A stretch of DNA of 64,000 nt, taken from contig AP025062.1 of the NCBI GenBank assembly GCA_036186865.1, forward strand, positions 5,799,871 through 5,863,870, in the 5' to 3' direction. The DNA is from Eustoma russellianum (lineage: Eukaryota; Streptophyta; Magnoliopsida; Gentianales; Gentianaceae). The first letter of the stretch is position 1; each line of letters begins with the position of its first letter. The notes under the pieces were generated by a model. That model did no database searches. It had not been told where the DNA came from and worked only from the letters and a program-made list of their open reading frames with translations. This document shows positions 1-9,500 of the stretch, piece by piece. The position numbers and the translations under genes are program-made.

Positions 1-1451
1 ACCGGAGGCTAACAAGACCTAGAAAGTAGTGCCTTTGCCTCCAGGAAAGAAAGCAATAGGATGTAGGTGGGTCTATAAGGTTAAACTTAAGACTGATGGA
101 AGTGTGGAGAGGTACAAGGCTAGGCTGGTAGCAAAAGGGTATACACAACAATATGGCATAGACTATCAGGATACTTTCTCACCTGTTGCCAAGATGACTA
201 CTGTGAGAGTGATCTTGGCATTGGCAGCTAGATTTCAGTGGCATATACACCAACTTGATGTTAACAACGACTTCTTGCATGGTGATCTTCATGAGGATAT
301 GGGATTTAGGCAATCCAAGTGCCACCCTTACAAAGTTTGTATGGGTCAAAACAGGCAAGCAGGGAGTGGAATAACACCCTTACAAAGTTTCTGTTGGCCA
401 TGGGATTTAGGCAATCCAAGTGTGATTATACACTGTTTATTAAATCTGAAGGCGCCAGTTTTATAGTTTTGCTGGTTTATGTGGATGATATAATAGTAGC
501 TTCTAGTGACGAGCATTCCATTGCAAGTGTAAAGCAGTCCTTACATCATGCTTTTAGAATCAAGGATTTGGGTCAATTGCGTTTTTTTCTTGGCATAGAG
601 GTGGCTCAGGCTAAAGGGGGGTACATATCAATCAAAGGCGGTACACTTTAGATCTCTTGGATCAAACTAGTTTTTTAAATGCAAAACCTGCTAAGACGCC
701 CATGGAAAGCCACATTAGCCTGACACATCTTGATTCTCTAGCACTGAAGGATGTTACACAGTACAGGAAGTTAGTTGGGAAGCTCATATATCTAACAATT
801 ACCAGGCCTGATATTGCGTTTCCAGTTCAGCAGTTGAGCCAGTTTTTGGACTGCCCTACGGAGAACCATTTTGAGAGCTGCATATAGGCTTCTCAGGCAT
901 ATTAAAGGAACAATAGGTCAAGGCTTATTGTTTCCAAGGGAAGGAGTTCTGAGGTTGAGAGCTTTTGTAGATGCTGACTGGGGTGGCTGCCATGAGACAG
1001 GAGATCTATCACAGGTTACTGTGTTTTCTTTGGAGATTCTTTAATCTCGTAGAAAGCAAAAAAAGCAGACTGCAGTTTCTAGATCATCTGCTGAGGCAGA
1101 ATACAGAGCCATGGCTATGGTGAGTTGTGAAATCCAATGGCTTCTGTATTTGTTAGAAGATTTGGGGTTGAATGACCAGAAGCCAGTGGAGATGTTTTGT
1201 AATTGCAAGAGTGCGATGTATATTGCAGAGAACCCATTTTTTCATGAAAAAACGAATCATATAGAGATTGATTGTCATGTAGTTAGAGATAAAGTGCAAG
1301 AAGGTGTGATTAAACTGATGCCAATACGAACAGAGTTGCAATTGGCTGATATTTTTACCAAGGCTTTGGATTCAAAACGTTTGATGCAAAACATTGGCTC
1401 ACTTGGGATTCATAACCTTTATGTCAAGCCAAGCTTGAGGGGGGGGGGGGA
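1..1451 (+). mobile_element. Ty1/copia element, 3' part of pol (RT and RNase H), decayed
   Basis: Remnant of a copia Gag-Pol polyprotein entered in the middle of the reverse transcriptase; the 5' part lies left of the window. Visible blocks are the RVT_2 start (CRWVYKVKLKTDG, near 60-100), the catalytic YVDD box (LVYVDDIIV, near 475-500), FFLGIEVA (near 585-605), the RNase H segment SRSSAEAEYRAMA (near 1080-1115) and the C-terminal ADIFTKAL (near 1345-1370). The frame is broken several times. A Trp codon before the RNase H block reads TAG near 1050, and residues between 298 and 421 are replaced by a local duplication. A G-run polypurine tract (1437-1451) precedes the LTR. It cannot encode active protein. 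The copia assignment is firm; the lineage is not resolved. Confidence 0.93.
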
Positions 1452-1982
1452 TGTTAAAGATGCTGAAGATTGAGCTGCGTGAGACCTCAAGGAGTGTGTG
1501 AAGACAGTTTGGATGTTAGCTCCAACTGTATGTTGATCTTGATGATTAAAAGGTTTAATTGGTTGTTGTATGAGTTCATGGAGCTATATGCGTGCTGCAG
1601 ATGGATATAATTGGTGTGATCTTGCTGGTGATGAAGTTGAGTAGGCAGGCGAGGAGAAGAAGATGATCAGCTGGCGGGAATGTGTTTAAATACGTGAAGT
1701 TACCGTTTTGCCCTTATTAAGTCTGTTGTAGAGTTAGTTAGTTGAAGGTTATAATCGTAATTTCAGTTGTTTTTCTTTCTTCTTCTGCGGGCTGGCTCCT
1801 ATATGTAACCGCCAGCCTTGCTCATTGTAACAACAACGATTTCTGGAGAATTCCACAGTTTCTTTCGTGTCTCCCCGTGTTATCTTCTCACGGTTCTTCG
1901 TCTTAGCCTCTTAATATGTGTTCAGTTGTTTTGATTTGCTGTTGTCTTGTTGGAATTCTCGTTGTTCAATAGAAATTTCACA
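1452..1982 (+). repeat. 3' LTR of the copia element
   Basis: Starts TGTTAAAGATG directly after the G-rich polypurine tract and ends TTTCACA, giving the usual TG...CA ends over 531 bp. The 5' LTR and target duplication are outside the window, so the right boundary rests on the CA terminus. It ends about 150 bp before the likely TATA box of the downstream HLH gene. Confidence 0.75.
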
Positions 1983-2528
1983 ATCCCAGATTTGGATTAT
2001 TCCTATAGCCTATAATTAGTATACTGATTAACCCAGTTACATAAAACATACAAACTTTATGTTTATTAGAAATTTATCCCAAAATTCAAATTCCCTTCTG
2101 GTTTGATTCCCTTTCGCTTCAAAAACTCTATTTAAAAACAATCCTTGCCCAGTGCTTTTTCCCATGCACTTGTCTTCATCACCTCCCAACACTCTTTACT
2201 CTCCATCCCCCCATCTCCCCTCTCTCTTATCAACCTTGGCCCCCCACCCCAAACCCCTAGGGCCACCCTCAGTTTTCATCTTTAATTTCTCCCTATGTCT
2301 CTGTCCATACCTTGTCCCTAACACTAACCTCCTAACTCCTCTATTTTAAGCTTCACCCATCACTCTGCTGCTCCCTCACTTACATTCACTCAAACATAAA
2401 ACCCACATTTTTTTCATCAGTTTCTGACAACTATCAAAAAACTCTTTCATTATTTTGTGTTCGTGGATACTACTTATTTCCTAGTACACATTCCTGCTGC
2501 AAGCTCCATCCCTCTTCCTTTTCTGACA
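1983..2528 (+). promoter_or_regulatory. Promoter and 5' leader of the HLH gene
   Basis: No gene is seen here. A TATA-like CTATTTAAAAAC lies at about 2128-2139. The sequence after it, to the ATG at 2529, is strongly C/T-rich, as in many plant 5' leaders. Short open frames here (for example 2152-2349) are low-complexity Pro/Ser/Leu and are not believed. The proximal promoter is bounded upstream by the copia LTR, so any older distal elements have been displaced. Confidence 0.45.
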
Positions 2529-3497
2529 ATGTCTAGCCGAAGATCACGTTCCAGGCAGTCAGGCGTTTCTAGGATATCCGATGATCAGATCGCCGAACTC
2601 GTTACCAAGTTGCAACAACTTGTTCCTGAGCTTCGTCGTAGGCGTTCTGACAAGGTTCCCATGTTCTTTTCCAATCCTTTTTCTTATTATTATTTCCCAC
2701 ATTACTATTTGTTATAACGGAAATTTGTGTAACATGATTGAGCACGATATTATTTGTTATAACGGAAATTATGTAATATGATAGAACGCGATAGAAATAG
2801 GAGGAGATGTGTGCAATAGACTCGATATAGTTAGACTAAGGAAATTATGTAATATGATAGAACGCGATAGAAACAGGAGGAGATGTGTGTAATAGACTTA
2901 ATATAGTTAGACTAAGGCTACATTGTTGGTTCCATTATGTGTAGTTTTGTGTTTTCTACTTCATCTTTTTTCGTGTGGCCTTGTTTTTCTTTTTTCTTTA
3001 AATATCTAGATAAGTTGTCTTGTGATCTATGCCCCTGTGACCACAACCACATTAATTGTTGTGATGGGATCAAACCCATGTGATTTTAAACAATGTAGTG
3101 ATGCATACACTACCAATCTCATGTACAATACATATATAAAGACGCCAAACCCGACGCCATCTCAAAATGTAATGGTCCTCACTAGTCTTAGTCATTTTCA
3201 AGTAAAATAAGTATCTTTTCCATTATCTGACTGGTCCGTAGTAGGAAGACAGCAAAAGTTTACCATGTGCTGAGCATTAAAATGTAAACATTTTTCTGTT
3301 GCTATCTACTAATCTGAGGGTTTCTTTTATTCATATGTGGCTAGGTGTCTTCTTCAAAGGTGTTACAGGAGACATGCAACTATATTCGAAACTTGCACAG
3401 GGAAGTGGACGATTTGAGTGATCGTCTATCGGAGCTGTTAGAATCCACAGACAGTGACAGTGCTCAAGCAGCCATTATTAGAGGCTTACTCATGTGA
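2529..3497 (+). CDS. PRE: Atypical (non-DNA-binding) HLH protein, PRE/KIDARI/ILI family
   Basis: Two exons: 2529-2654 (42 codons) and 3345-3497 (50 codons plus TGA). The 690 bp GT-AG intron falls between Lys42 and Val43. The 92-residue product has the usual family length. It starts MSSRRSRSRQSG, has helix 1 around DDQIAELVTKLQQL, a loop with RRRRSDK, helix 2 VLQETCNYIRNLHREVDDL, and ends AAIIRGLLM. It lacks the basic residues needed to bind DNA. Known members act in the nucleus as dimerisation partners that sequester inhibitory HLH proteins such as IBH1, PAR1 or HFR1, promoting cell elongation in brassinosteroid, gibberellin and light responses. The N-terminus looks closest to PRE6/KIDARI, but orthology is inferred from memory. 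ATG 2529 is chosen because it gives the family N-terminus. The frame is intact. A possible AATAAA signal lies at 3691. It is the only convincing host gene here. Confidence 0.95.
2764..2915 (+). repeat. 76-bp tandem duplication inside the HLH gene intron
   Basis: Two head-to-tail copies starting GGAAATTATGTAATATGATA at 2764 and 2840, differing at only a few positions. A weaker related stretch precedes them (from about 2716). The high similarity suggests a recent slip or unequal exchange. No coding potential. Confidence 0.85.
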
Positions 3498-4089
3498 TAT
3501 TATATATAACAAGTAGTACCACCAAATGGCTAGCTTTCTTGTACTATTATGTTATTTTTCTTGTACTATGTTGCCTAGGATTTGGCCATCAGGCCAACCA
3601 GCGATCCATGTTACACAGCATGGGTTCTATTATGTATCTTTCTCTTATGTTTTTGCGTAGCATAGAGTTTGCAGATGACCGCTTAAGTACAATAAAAGTT
3701 GTTGAGCCTACTAGGTCTTTTGATGCCAAATTTGACGTGTAGGGAATTTCGACTTCTTTCCGATCGGAATATCGACTTATGTAATGTTTATTTTCATGGT
3801 TCAACGAATGTAAGATTATAGTATATCCTAAGAGAATGTTTTGTTTTTCTTCTTCTTGCTTGTCACTGCTGTCTCATTGCATTCAATTTTCAGCTTTATG
3901 TTTGTTGTGCTTCTGCTAAAGTAGGCCACACTCGTTCAGGTTGTCAATTCCTCGTCTCTTCGATATCTCAATAGGATAGTGACTAGAAAAGTAAAATAAA
4001 AGCTATTAATTATTTAGTACAATAACAACATTATTCCATTTCCTCAGCCTCGAATGAAGATGATGCAGGGATTTCAAGTTTGAGTCCTA
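3498..4089 (+). other. 3' UTR and spacer downstream of the HLH gene
   Basis: The stop codon at 3497 is followed by AT-rich sequence with a candidate AATAAA at 3691-3696, the likely 3' UTR. From about 3850 to 4089 I see no gene, RNA or clear repeat. The degenerate LINE begins near 4090. Confidence 0.4.
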
Positions 4090-6643
4090 AAGAAGACGAT
4101 GTTGGGAACAGGAAATCCCCCGCATGTGCAATTACCCAGCAGGTAAAAATGGAGATGATGTAATAGCAGCAGTCTGTCAATCAAACAACATCCCTCCTCA
4201 CGTGACTGTCATACCCTCTCTCCTCCCACAAACTAACCCGAAAATGCCACCTAATCCTGCATCCATCAACCCGTCAGCTCATGTGACCCCTTCTGCTACA
4301 AGAGTTGACATTTTTCAAATTCAAATAACCATGTCCTCCCCCAACAGCCCACCACCAACCACCTCAGACAACCCAGACAGCAGCTCAGCCAGCACAAGAC
4401 AAAGCATGGAAAAACCTTTTTGGAAACAACAGAAAGCCTGAGCATGGCATTAAACTTAAAAAATAGAAGTGTGCACCCCAGACAAGGTACTCATTAACAT
4501 CGATGAGCTGCGCAGCGATGAAGAGGTAGATCGCTGTCTTGTAGGCTGCTTCGTCAAATGATTCCCAGGTCGGCAAGCAGTGCAAAAGCTCTCCAAATCA
4601 TGTAAGGCAAAGCACAAAGTGGAATTCCATGCGTCTGGATTGATTATTTTCAAAATTGAGTCAGCTAAGGAGATGAAAGAGATCCTCTGTGCAGGGACAT
4701 ACTTTGTGTATAGGAGGTCTCTTATCCTCAAGAAAATGCTCAGATTCTTCACATTTGGGCAACTGAAATGGCACAAGTCCTAGTTTTGGTGAAAATTTTC
4801 AACCTACCACTCACGCTCGGGGTGGAGCAGGTCCTCTATAGTATTTGTTCCCAGCTCGGCACGCGGCTCTATGCAGACCAACTCATAGAAAAAAGAGCAC
4901 TTTGAACTTTGCTCGTGCGCTAGTTGAAGTGGATCTTAGCAAGGAGCTGTTGATCTCAGCGGAGTTGGAGCTCTCGAACGACACCACAATTGTTCAGAAG
5001 GTAGAGTATGAAAGGCTACAGATGTTCTACAGAGACTGCATGCAGCTCAGCCACGGCGTAGCCTCCCATAAAAAGTCTACCCAGCAAACTTCGGCGAATC
5101 CTACATCTGTCGACCTCCATACAATACAGGTCAGCTCGGCACAAACTTAACACTTGTCCCCTCCATCCACCACCAGAAAACCAAGCATTCCCAGGCCCAA
5201 CTTAGCTCGACCTCAATAAAAACCAGCTCTACTTAACCACAAAAGGCCACAGCAATGCACAAAGGCCAGCCAAACACCTCCCAACCTACCACCAGCTCAG
5301 CTCGACCAACTGTCATCTCAGCACCACCCCTCATCCCACCTCAACCAACCCACAGCCCAGCTCGGCCACTCACCACCTCGGCCCAGCAACCCACCCAGCC
5401 CAACCTGAGGTCAGTTCAGCCAACCCATAAATGTGCCTTGATGTACATCAACAACTTTTGTACAAACAAGGGAAGGCACCTCGGCCTAGCCTGAGGTTAG
5501 CTCGGCCAACCCAGTTTGGACCCCACAGACGAATGTTTACCTGTAGTACCATGTTGAAAGAATTAACTCATTGCTCCAGGATGGCTTCACAGAGGTTATC
5601 TCCAAATCGAAGGCTCAGGCCTTGAGAAAAAAACATAAAGATCATCATGGTAAGGCCAAGGTACGAATCACCATCTGTCCTCTATGATTATTAGGTTTTG
5701 GAACATTAGGAGATGTAACAAGTCCCTAAACCAAGATGGAGTATATAATTTTGTTAAAAAGCACAGTATAGACGTCCTCAGATTATTAGAAACGAAATTA
5801 AATACCAGGCCAAGCACTGAATAACCCGTGAAGGCCTCCTGAGGGGCCTGAACAAAAAATCCTTCTCGCACATCTCCAGTGGAGCTGACCTGGCCGAGGA
5901 AGAGCTGAAGATCATGCAGAAGTTTCCAGACAGCAATTGGGGCACCCATGAATAGAAGGGCAAGCCGATAAAGAAAGGCACCTTGCATTCAATTTAAAGG
6001 AGGCAGAAAGAAAATACTTTGCTCAGCTCCTCAAAGGTAACATATTAATATCGAGTGACAGGAACACAAAATTCTTCCACTCTATAATTAAAAGAAATAG
6101 GTCAAGAAACAACATTACGGGAGCTGGTTGATGATACTATGTCATCATCCATTGAGCAAGCAGGTGCAGTGTTTTTTTCAGTTCTTCACTGACCTACTCG
6201 GCTCAGCTCAACCCGTGCAGGCCATTAGTACTCAAGTTTTGAACAGAGGTCCACTGCTCTCAGCTCAGTAGGCTGACTCTCTTATTGTCCCTATCTTGGA
6301 GGCTGAGATCAAAGCAGCTCTGCTCTCCATTGGTAAAGACAAATCTCAGGGTTCTGATGGTTACACATCTCAGTTCTTCATCAGTGCCTGGGAGATAGTA
6401 CGGCATGACCTTGTTGCTGCGTTAAGGAATTCTTCAAGAATTGGGTATTGCTGAAGCAGTTAAACCATGCTATCATTGCTTTGGTTCCAAAATCTGCCAT
6501 GTCAAGAGAGTTGATGACTATAGGCATGTCTATTGCTGTAATGTCATATACAAGATTATATCTAAGATACTCGCCACCAAAATGACGTCAGACATGTCTT
6601 CCTTTATGGACTCGGCTCAGGTTGGATTCCTTAAGGGCAAATC
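4090..6643 (+). mobile_element. L1-type LINE, 5' part (DUF4283-like ORF1, endonuclease, start of RT), decayed
   Basis: Plant L1-clade retrotransposon. A Pro/Ser-rich stretch (4124-4440) is followed by a DUF4283-type nucleic-acid-binding domain in broken frames (about 4560-5060), recognisable from RISFIS-like, LNFARALVEVDLSKEL (4897-4945) and QKVEYERLQMFYRDC segments. Around 5695-5815 the apurinic-endonuclease N-terminus appears (FWNIRRCNKSLNQDG ... SIDVLRLLETKLN). Most of the endonuclease is then missing. RT starts near 6300 (the usual DKSQGSDGYTSQFF region) and reaches VGFLKGKS at 6643, where Ty3 element A interrupts it. Stops and frameshifts are frequent. The reading resumes at 16754 on the far side of element A. 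Confidence 0.85.
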
Positions 6644-6900
6644 TGTTATGCCCCGCACCCTCCGTAGGGTATTTAAAAGTCAAAGAAAGAATCTAAACAG
6701 AGTTTAATGATAGTCAACGGGAATTAATGACGGTCAATCATAACTAAATACGAATTAAATGATGGGATTAATGAGAACTAATTGAGGGGATAAATATTAG
6801 AAATTAATTGTATTTAATTTAGAATCAAATATTAGGATTTATCCTTTAAGATAAATAGGAAATAAAATATAATTTAGAAACTCCAAACTTTTCCCTTCCC

Positions 6901-6927
6901 ATATAAAAACTGACTGAACGTCAGTTT
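6901..6927 (+). promoter_or_regulatory. LTR core promoter: TATA box and adjoining hairpin
   Basis: ATATAAAA at 6901-6908 runs into a perfect 8-bp inverted repeat, AAACTGAC (6907-6914) and GTCAGTTT (6920-6927), with a 5-nt loop. Transcription would be expected to start about 25-35 nt after the TATA box, at or just after the hairpin. The same arrangement recurs in the 3' LTR (14426-14452) and in element B (25807-25829 and near 33030-33055), where the arms are 9 bp and the TATA box is weaker. Confidence 0.65.
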
Positions 6928-7526
6928 CACTAATTTCCACACAGAAACCGACGCCAGCCCTTGCCTATCCCCATAGACGATTCATCTTGCAACCCTAGGA
7001 GAAAAGATCTTTCAAGAGTCAATCCGTAGGTCGTTCGTTCCTCAATTCTTCTTCAAGTAATCAAAGGCAAGTAATCTACTTATAAGTTTTTACGATTTGC
7101 GAAAGAGAAAGGGCCTATTTTGATATCAATTTGGATCACCATGCAGTAATTTCTCTATGTGAATCTATTTGTGAGATCTATGTGTTTTTGGTTTGAGATT
7201 TGGCCATTATATGTTGAAATCTTGTTCGTTGATTGTTGTTTATGTGAGATCATGTAAATCCCAATCCCTTGAACCCTACTTTGTTGATAATGGTGGTTGA
7301 AGGGAGGGGAGAGTGGAAAGATTTGATTTTTGGGTTGATTTGATGATTACTTTGAGTGCTAGGCTTGAATCCGTGAATCGTATGTTAAAGATGCTGTCTA
7401 GGGTGATTTTAGGATGGATTGATAGTGGGAAATAGGCTTGGAATGGTTTTGAAGGAAGTTGGGGTCGAATTGGGGGTTATTTCTGCAGTTTCTGCAGAAA
7501 ATTGCAGAATGGTGCCCTGGAACGGG

Positions 7527-7761
7527 GACGTCGATCGATCGACGTCAGGGTATGACGTACGTCGATCGATCGACGTATAGCAAGTGAGGGTATGACGTGC
7601 CTCAGAAGGACGTAGATCGATCGACGTAGGATGAGTGAGAGTTCGACGTGCCTCAGAAGGACGTAGATCGATCGACGTAGATTGAGTGAGAGATCGACGT
7701 GCCTCAGATGGACGTCGATCGATCGACGTCAGGGTATGACATACGTCGATCGATCGACGTC
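7527..7761. repeat. Array of CGATCGATCG-centred palindromes in the LTR
   Basis: Six copies of an 18-20 bp palindrome. The best are GACGTCGATCGATCGACGTC at 7527-7546 and another near 7712-7731; two copies read ACGTAGATCGATCGACGTA. They are separated by related spacers containing AGGGTATGACGT or GACGTGCCTCAGA. The array is repeated in the 3' LTR (15052-15286). Element B has an equivalent array with ACAT...ATGT in place of ACGT...ACGT. Confidence 0.9.
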
Positions 7762-8253
7762 AGGGTATGACGTCAACCAGTTTTGTGGAAAAGCAAGGGA
7801 AGAAAGAGGGAAGCTAGGGGATCCTTTGGGTGACCTTAGGGACTCCTTAGGACCTGATTAAAGGTAGTCTAAGTCTTGGGAACATGATTTAGGAGGGTGA
7901 ATCAACATGGTGACTTCAAAGGATCTTCGAATCGGATTTCGATGAGGATGACCTAGGAGGATTAGGAAATGAACGTACGTGGTGTTATAGAATTCCATGA
8001 AGGGAAGATAGGGGTACTCGCATTGGTTGGTGACCTTTTGAAATCAAGGTTGAGTGTTGACAATCTAGTTGAAGCCTAAGCTTTGATGTGTAAGTTAGGG
8101 AAATCTTGTGTGTTGCTCTTACTTGCGCATGTGAATATGAACTGCATATGTGAATGAGATATGTGATTGAAACGAGGAGTCTTGCATCATGGCACTTGCA
8201 TTGCATATTGTTTTGAAAAAGAGATGTGCTTCGGTACATATTTGCGAAGGTGA

Positions 8254-8533
8254 CCTGTAATGTAAACCGGGATGGAAATATAAGCCGGGGCGCATTGCAG
8301 GGCAAAAAAGGCTGTAACGCAAACCGGGATGGAAATATAAGCCGGGGCGCGTTGCAGGGTATAAAGTCCTCTGCAATATTAATCGGGATGGAAATATAAG
8401 CCGAGGTGCATTGCAGAGTTTTACGAGATCTGTGATGTAAACCGGGATGGAAATATAAGCCGGGGCGCATCACAGAGCATACGAGCCTGTAACGTAAACC
8501 GGGATGGAAATATAAGCCGGGGCGCGTTACAGG
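8254..8533 (+). repeat. Five tandem hairpin units with co-varying stems
   Basis: Five units of about 56-60 bp, each with a near-constant core (ACCGGGATGGAAATATAAG then CCGGGG) enclosed by complementary 8-9 nt arms. Arms: CCTGTAATG/CATTGCAGG (8254-8262/8293-8301), CTGTAACGC/GCGTTGCAG (8312-8320/8349-8357), CTCTGCAAT/ATTGCAGAG (8369-8377/8410-8418), TCTGTGATG/CATCACAGA (8429-8437/8468-8476), CCTGTAACG/CGTTACAGG (8486-8494/8525-8533). The arms change from unit to unit but stay complementary; the mismatches in units 1 and 2 are G-U pairs. Repeated in the 3' LTR at 15779-16058. Confidence 0.9.
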
Positions 8534-8885
8534 GTAACGAGTTACGAGACCGGACATTGTGACATGCATTGCACTGATTTGAAAGGAAATGGCTCATGCA
8601 TTTGTGATGGTGTAGTGTAGTGCATATCTTGACATGCATCACGAGAGTCAATGTGGTATGGACGTGCGTGTTATTTGATAGCCAATGAATTGTTATTTCT
8701 GTGCAAATTGCTGTACTTGCTTTATTACGTTATTCGCATATATGTATTTGGAAGTTTACAAGACATGTGCCCCACAATCCCCCTGAATTATCTATTACTC
8801 ATGTCTTGCCATGTGTTGATCCCGTATGTCTTATAAGCGGGTTACTTGCTAGCGTTTTAGCTAAGGGTACTACTCTTATTGTGCA

Positions 8886-8951
8886 GATGAGCCTAGCTAT
8901 GATATGATTTTCATTGAAGACGACGGCGAGTGGGCTGAGTGGGATGCTTAG
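8886..8951 (+). other. Conserved short acidic frame near the end of the LTR
   Basis: A 21-codon frame plus TAG, DEPSYDMIFIEDDGEWAEWD then A. It starts at the last base of a TTGTGCAG sequence that resembles a 3' splice site. It is present in all four LTRs (also 16411-16476, 27620-27685, 34858-34923). Between elements A and B most changes inside it are silent third-position changes, while the sequence after it is strongly diverged. It could be a short upstream reading frame (the inner ATG gives 15 codons) or a leader exon. Translation is not shown. Confidence 0.5.
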
Positions 8952-9230
8952 AGTGCCTAATGGCGAATAGTCGAGACAGATGTTGTTTATTTCAGTTATT
9001 TCATTTGTTTGAAGGTTTGAGTTGGTGAACATCATGATTAGCTTGTTGGGATTTTAGTATTCTTGATGTACGAGTCGACGATTGACTTTCGTTAGATACA
9101 TGTTTCCGCTTTTACTTTCGTACGTCACTGATGACGTGTACACGAGAGATGAGACGTCTTGTAGTCTTCTCAGTAAGCTACGACTGGTGCACCGGTTCGG
9201 ATTCCGCTGTCCGGGTCGGGGCGCTACAGG

Positions 9231-9242
9231 TGGTATCAGAGC
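9231..9242 (+). other. Primer binding site, initiator tRNA-Met
   Basis: TGGTATCAGAGC, two bases after the 5' LTR. It is complementary to the 3' end of plant initiator methionine tRNA, the usual primer of minus-strand synthesis in this lineage. Element B has TGGTATCAAAGC at 27967-27978, one mismatch. Confidence 0.9.
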
Positions 9243-9500
9243 CTAGGCTTCAGATCTACCTCGGAAACCTAGGTTATTACATGTAGGGTTTTAAGCTATG
9301 ATTTTCCTTAAGTTGATCTTTAAGTCTAAGTATGCAATTTCAGATTTAAGTTGATTTGGGATGGGTGTGTGTACGAGCGCGAGTAGAATAATCAAATAGA
9401 TGTAATCATTGTACCTTACGAACTACGCCTTGTACCCCTTATGGATTTCAAGTTTTATTTTTGGAACTACTCGACACTAATGAGCGTGATCTTACAGGAA

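Larger units (their letters stand above)
6644..9228 (+). repeat. 5' LTR of element A
   Basis: 2585 bp, TGTTATGCCCC ... GGGGCGCTACA. The TATA box at 6901-6908 implies a short U3 of about 280 bp, so most of the LTR would be transcribed (inference). It contains a promoter-proximal hairpin, a palindrome array (7527-7761), a hairpin array (8254-8533) and a conserved short frame (8886-8951), listed separately. By eye it differs from the 3' LTR at about nine single bases with no indels. Confidence 0.96.

Noticed and set aside
4385..4776. Overlapping minus-strand frames (66 and 106 codons)
   Set aside because: Antisense shadows of the LINE DUF4283 region.
8254..8533. CRISPR-like appearance (repeat-spacer pattern)
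   Set aside because: Plant LTR context; the variable parts are complementary stem arms rather than unrelated spacers, and there are no cas genes.
7985..8569. Minus-strand 194-codon frame in the LTR, repeated at 15510-16094
   Set aside because: It is the translation of the tandem hairpin array (recurrent ARLIFPSRF phrases) and exists only because the unit length keeps the frame. Element B does not conserve it.
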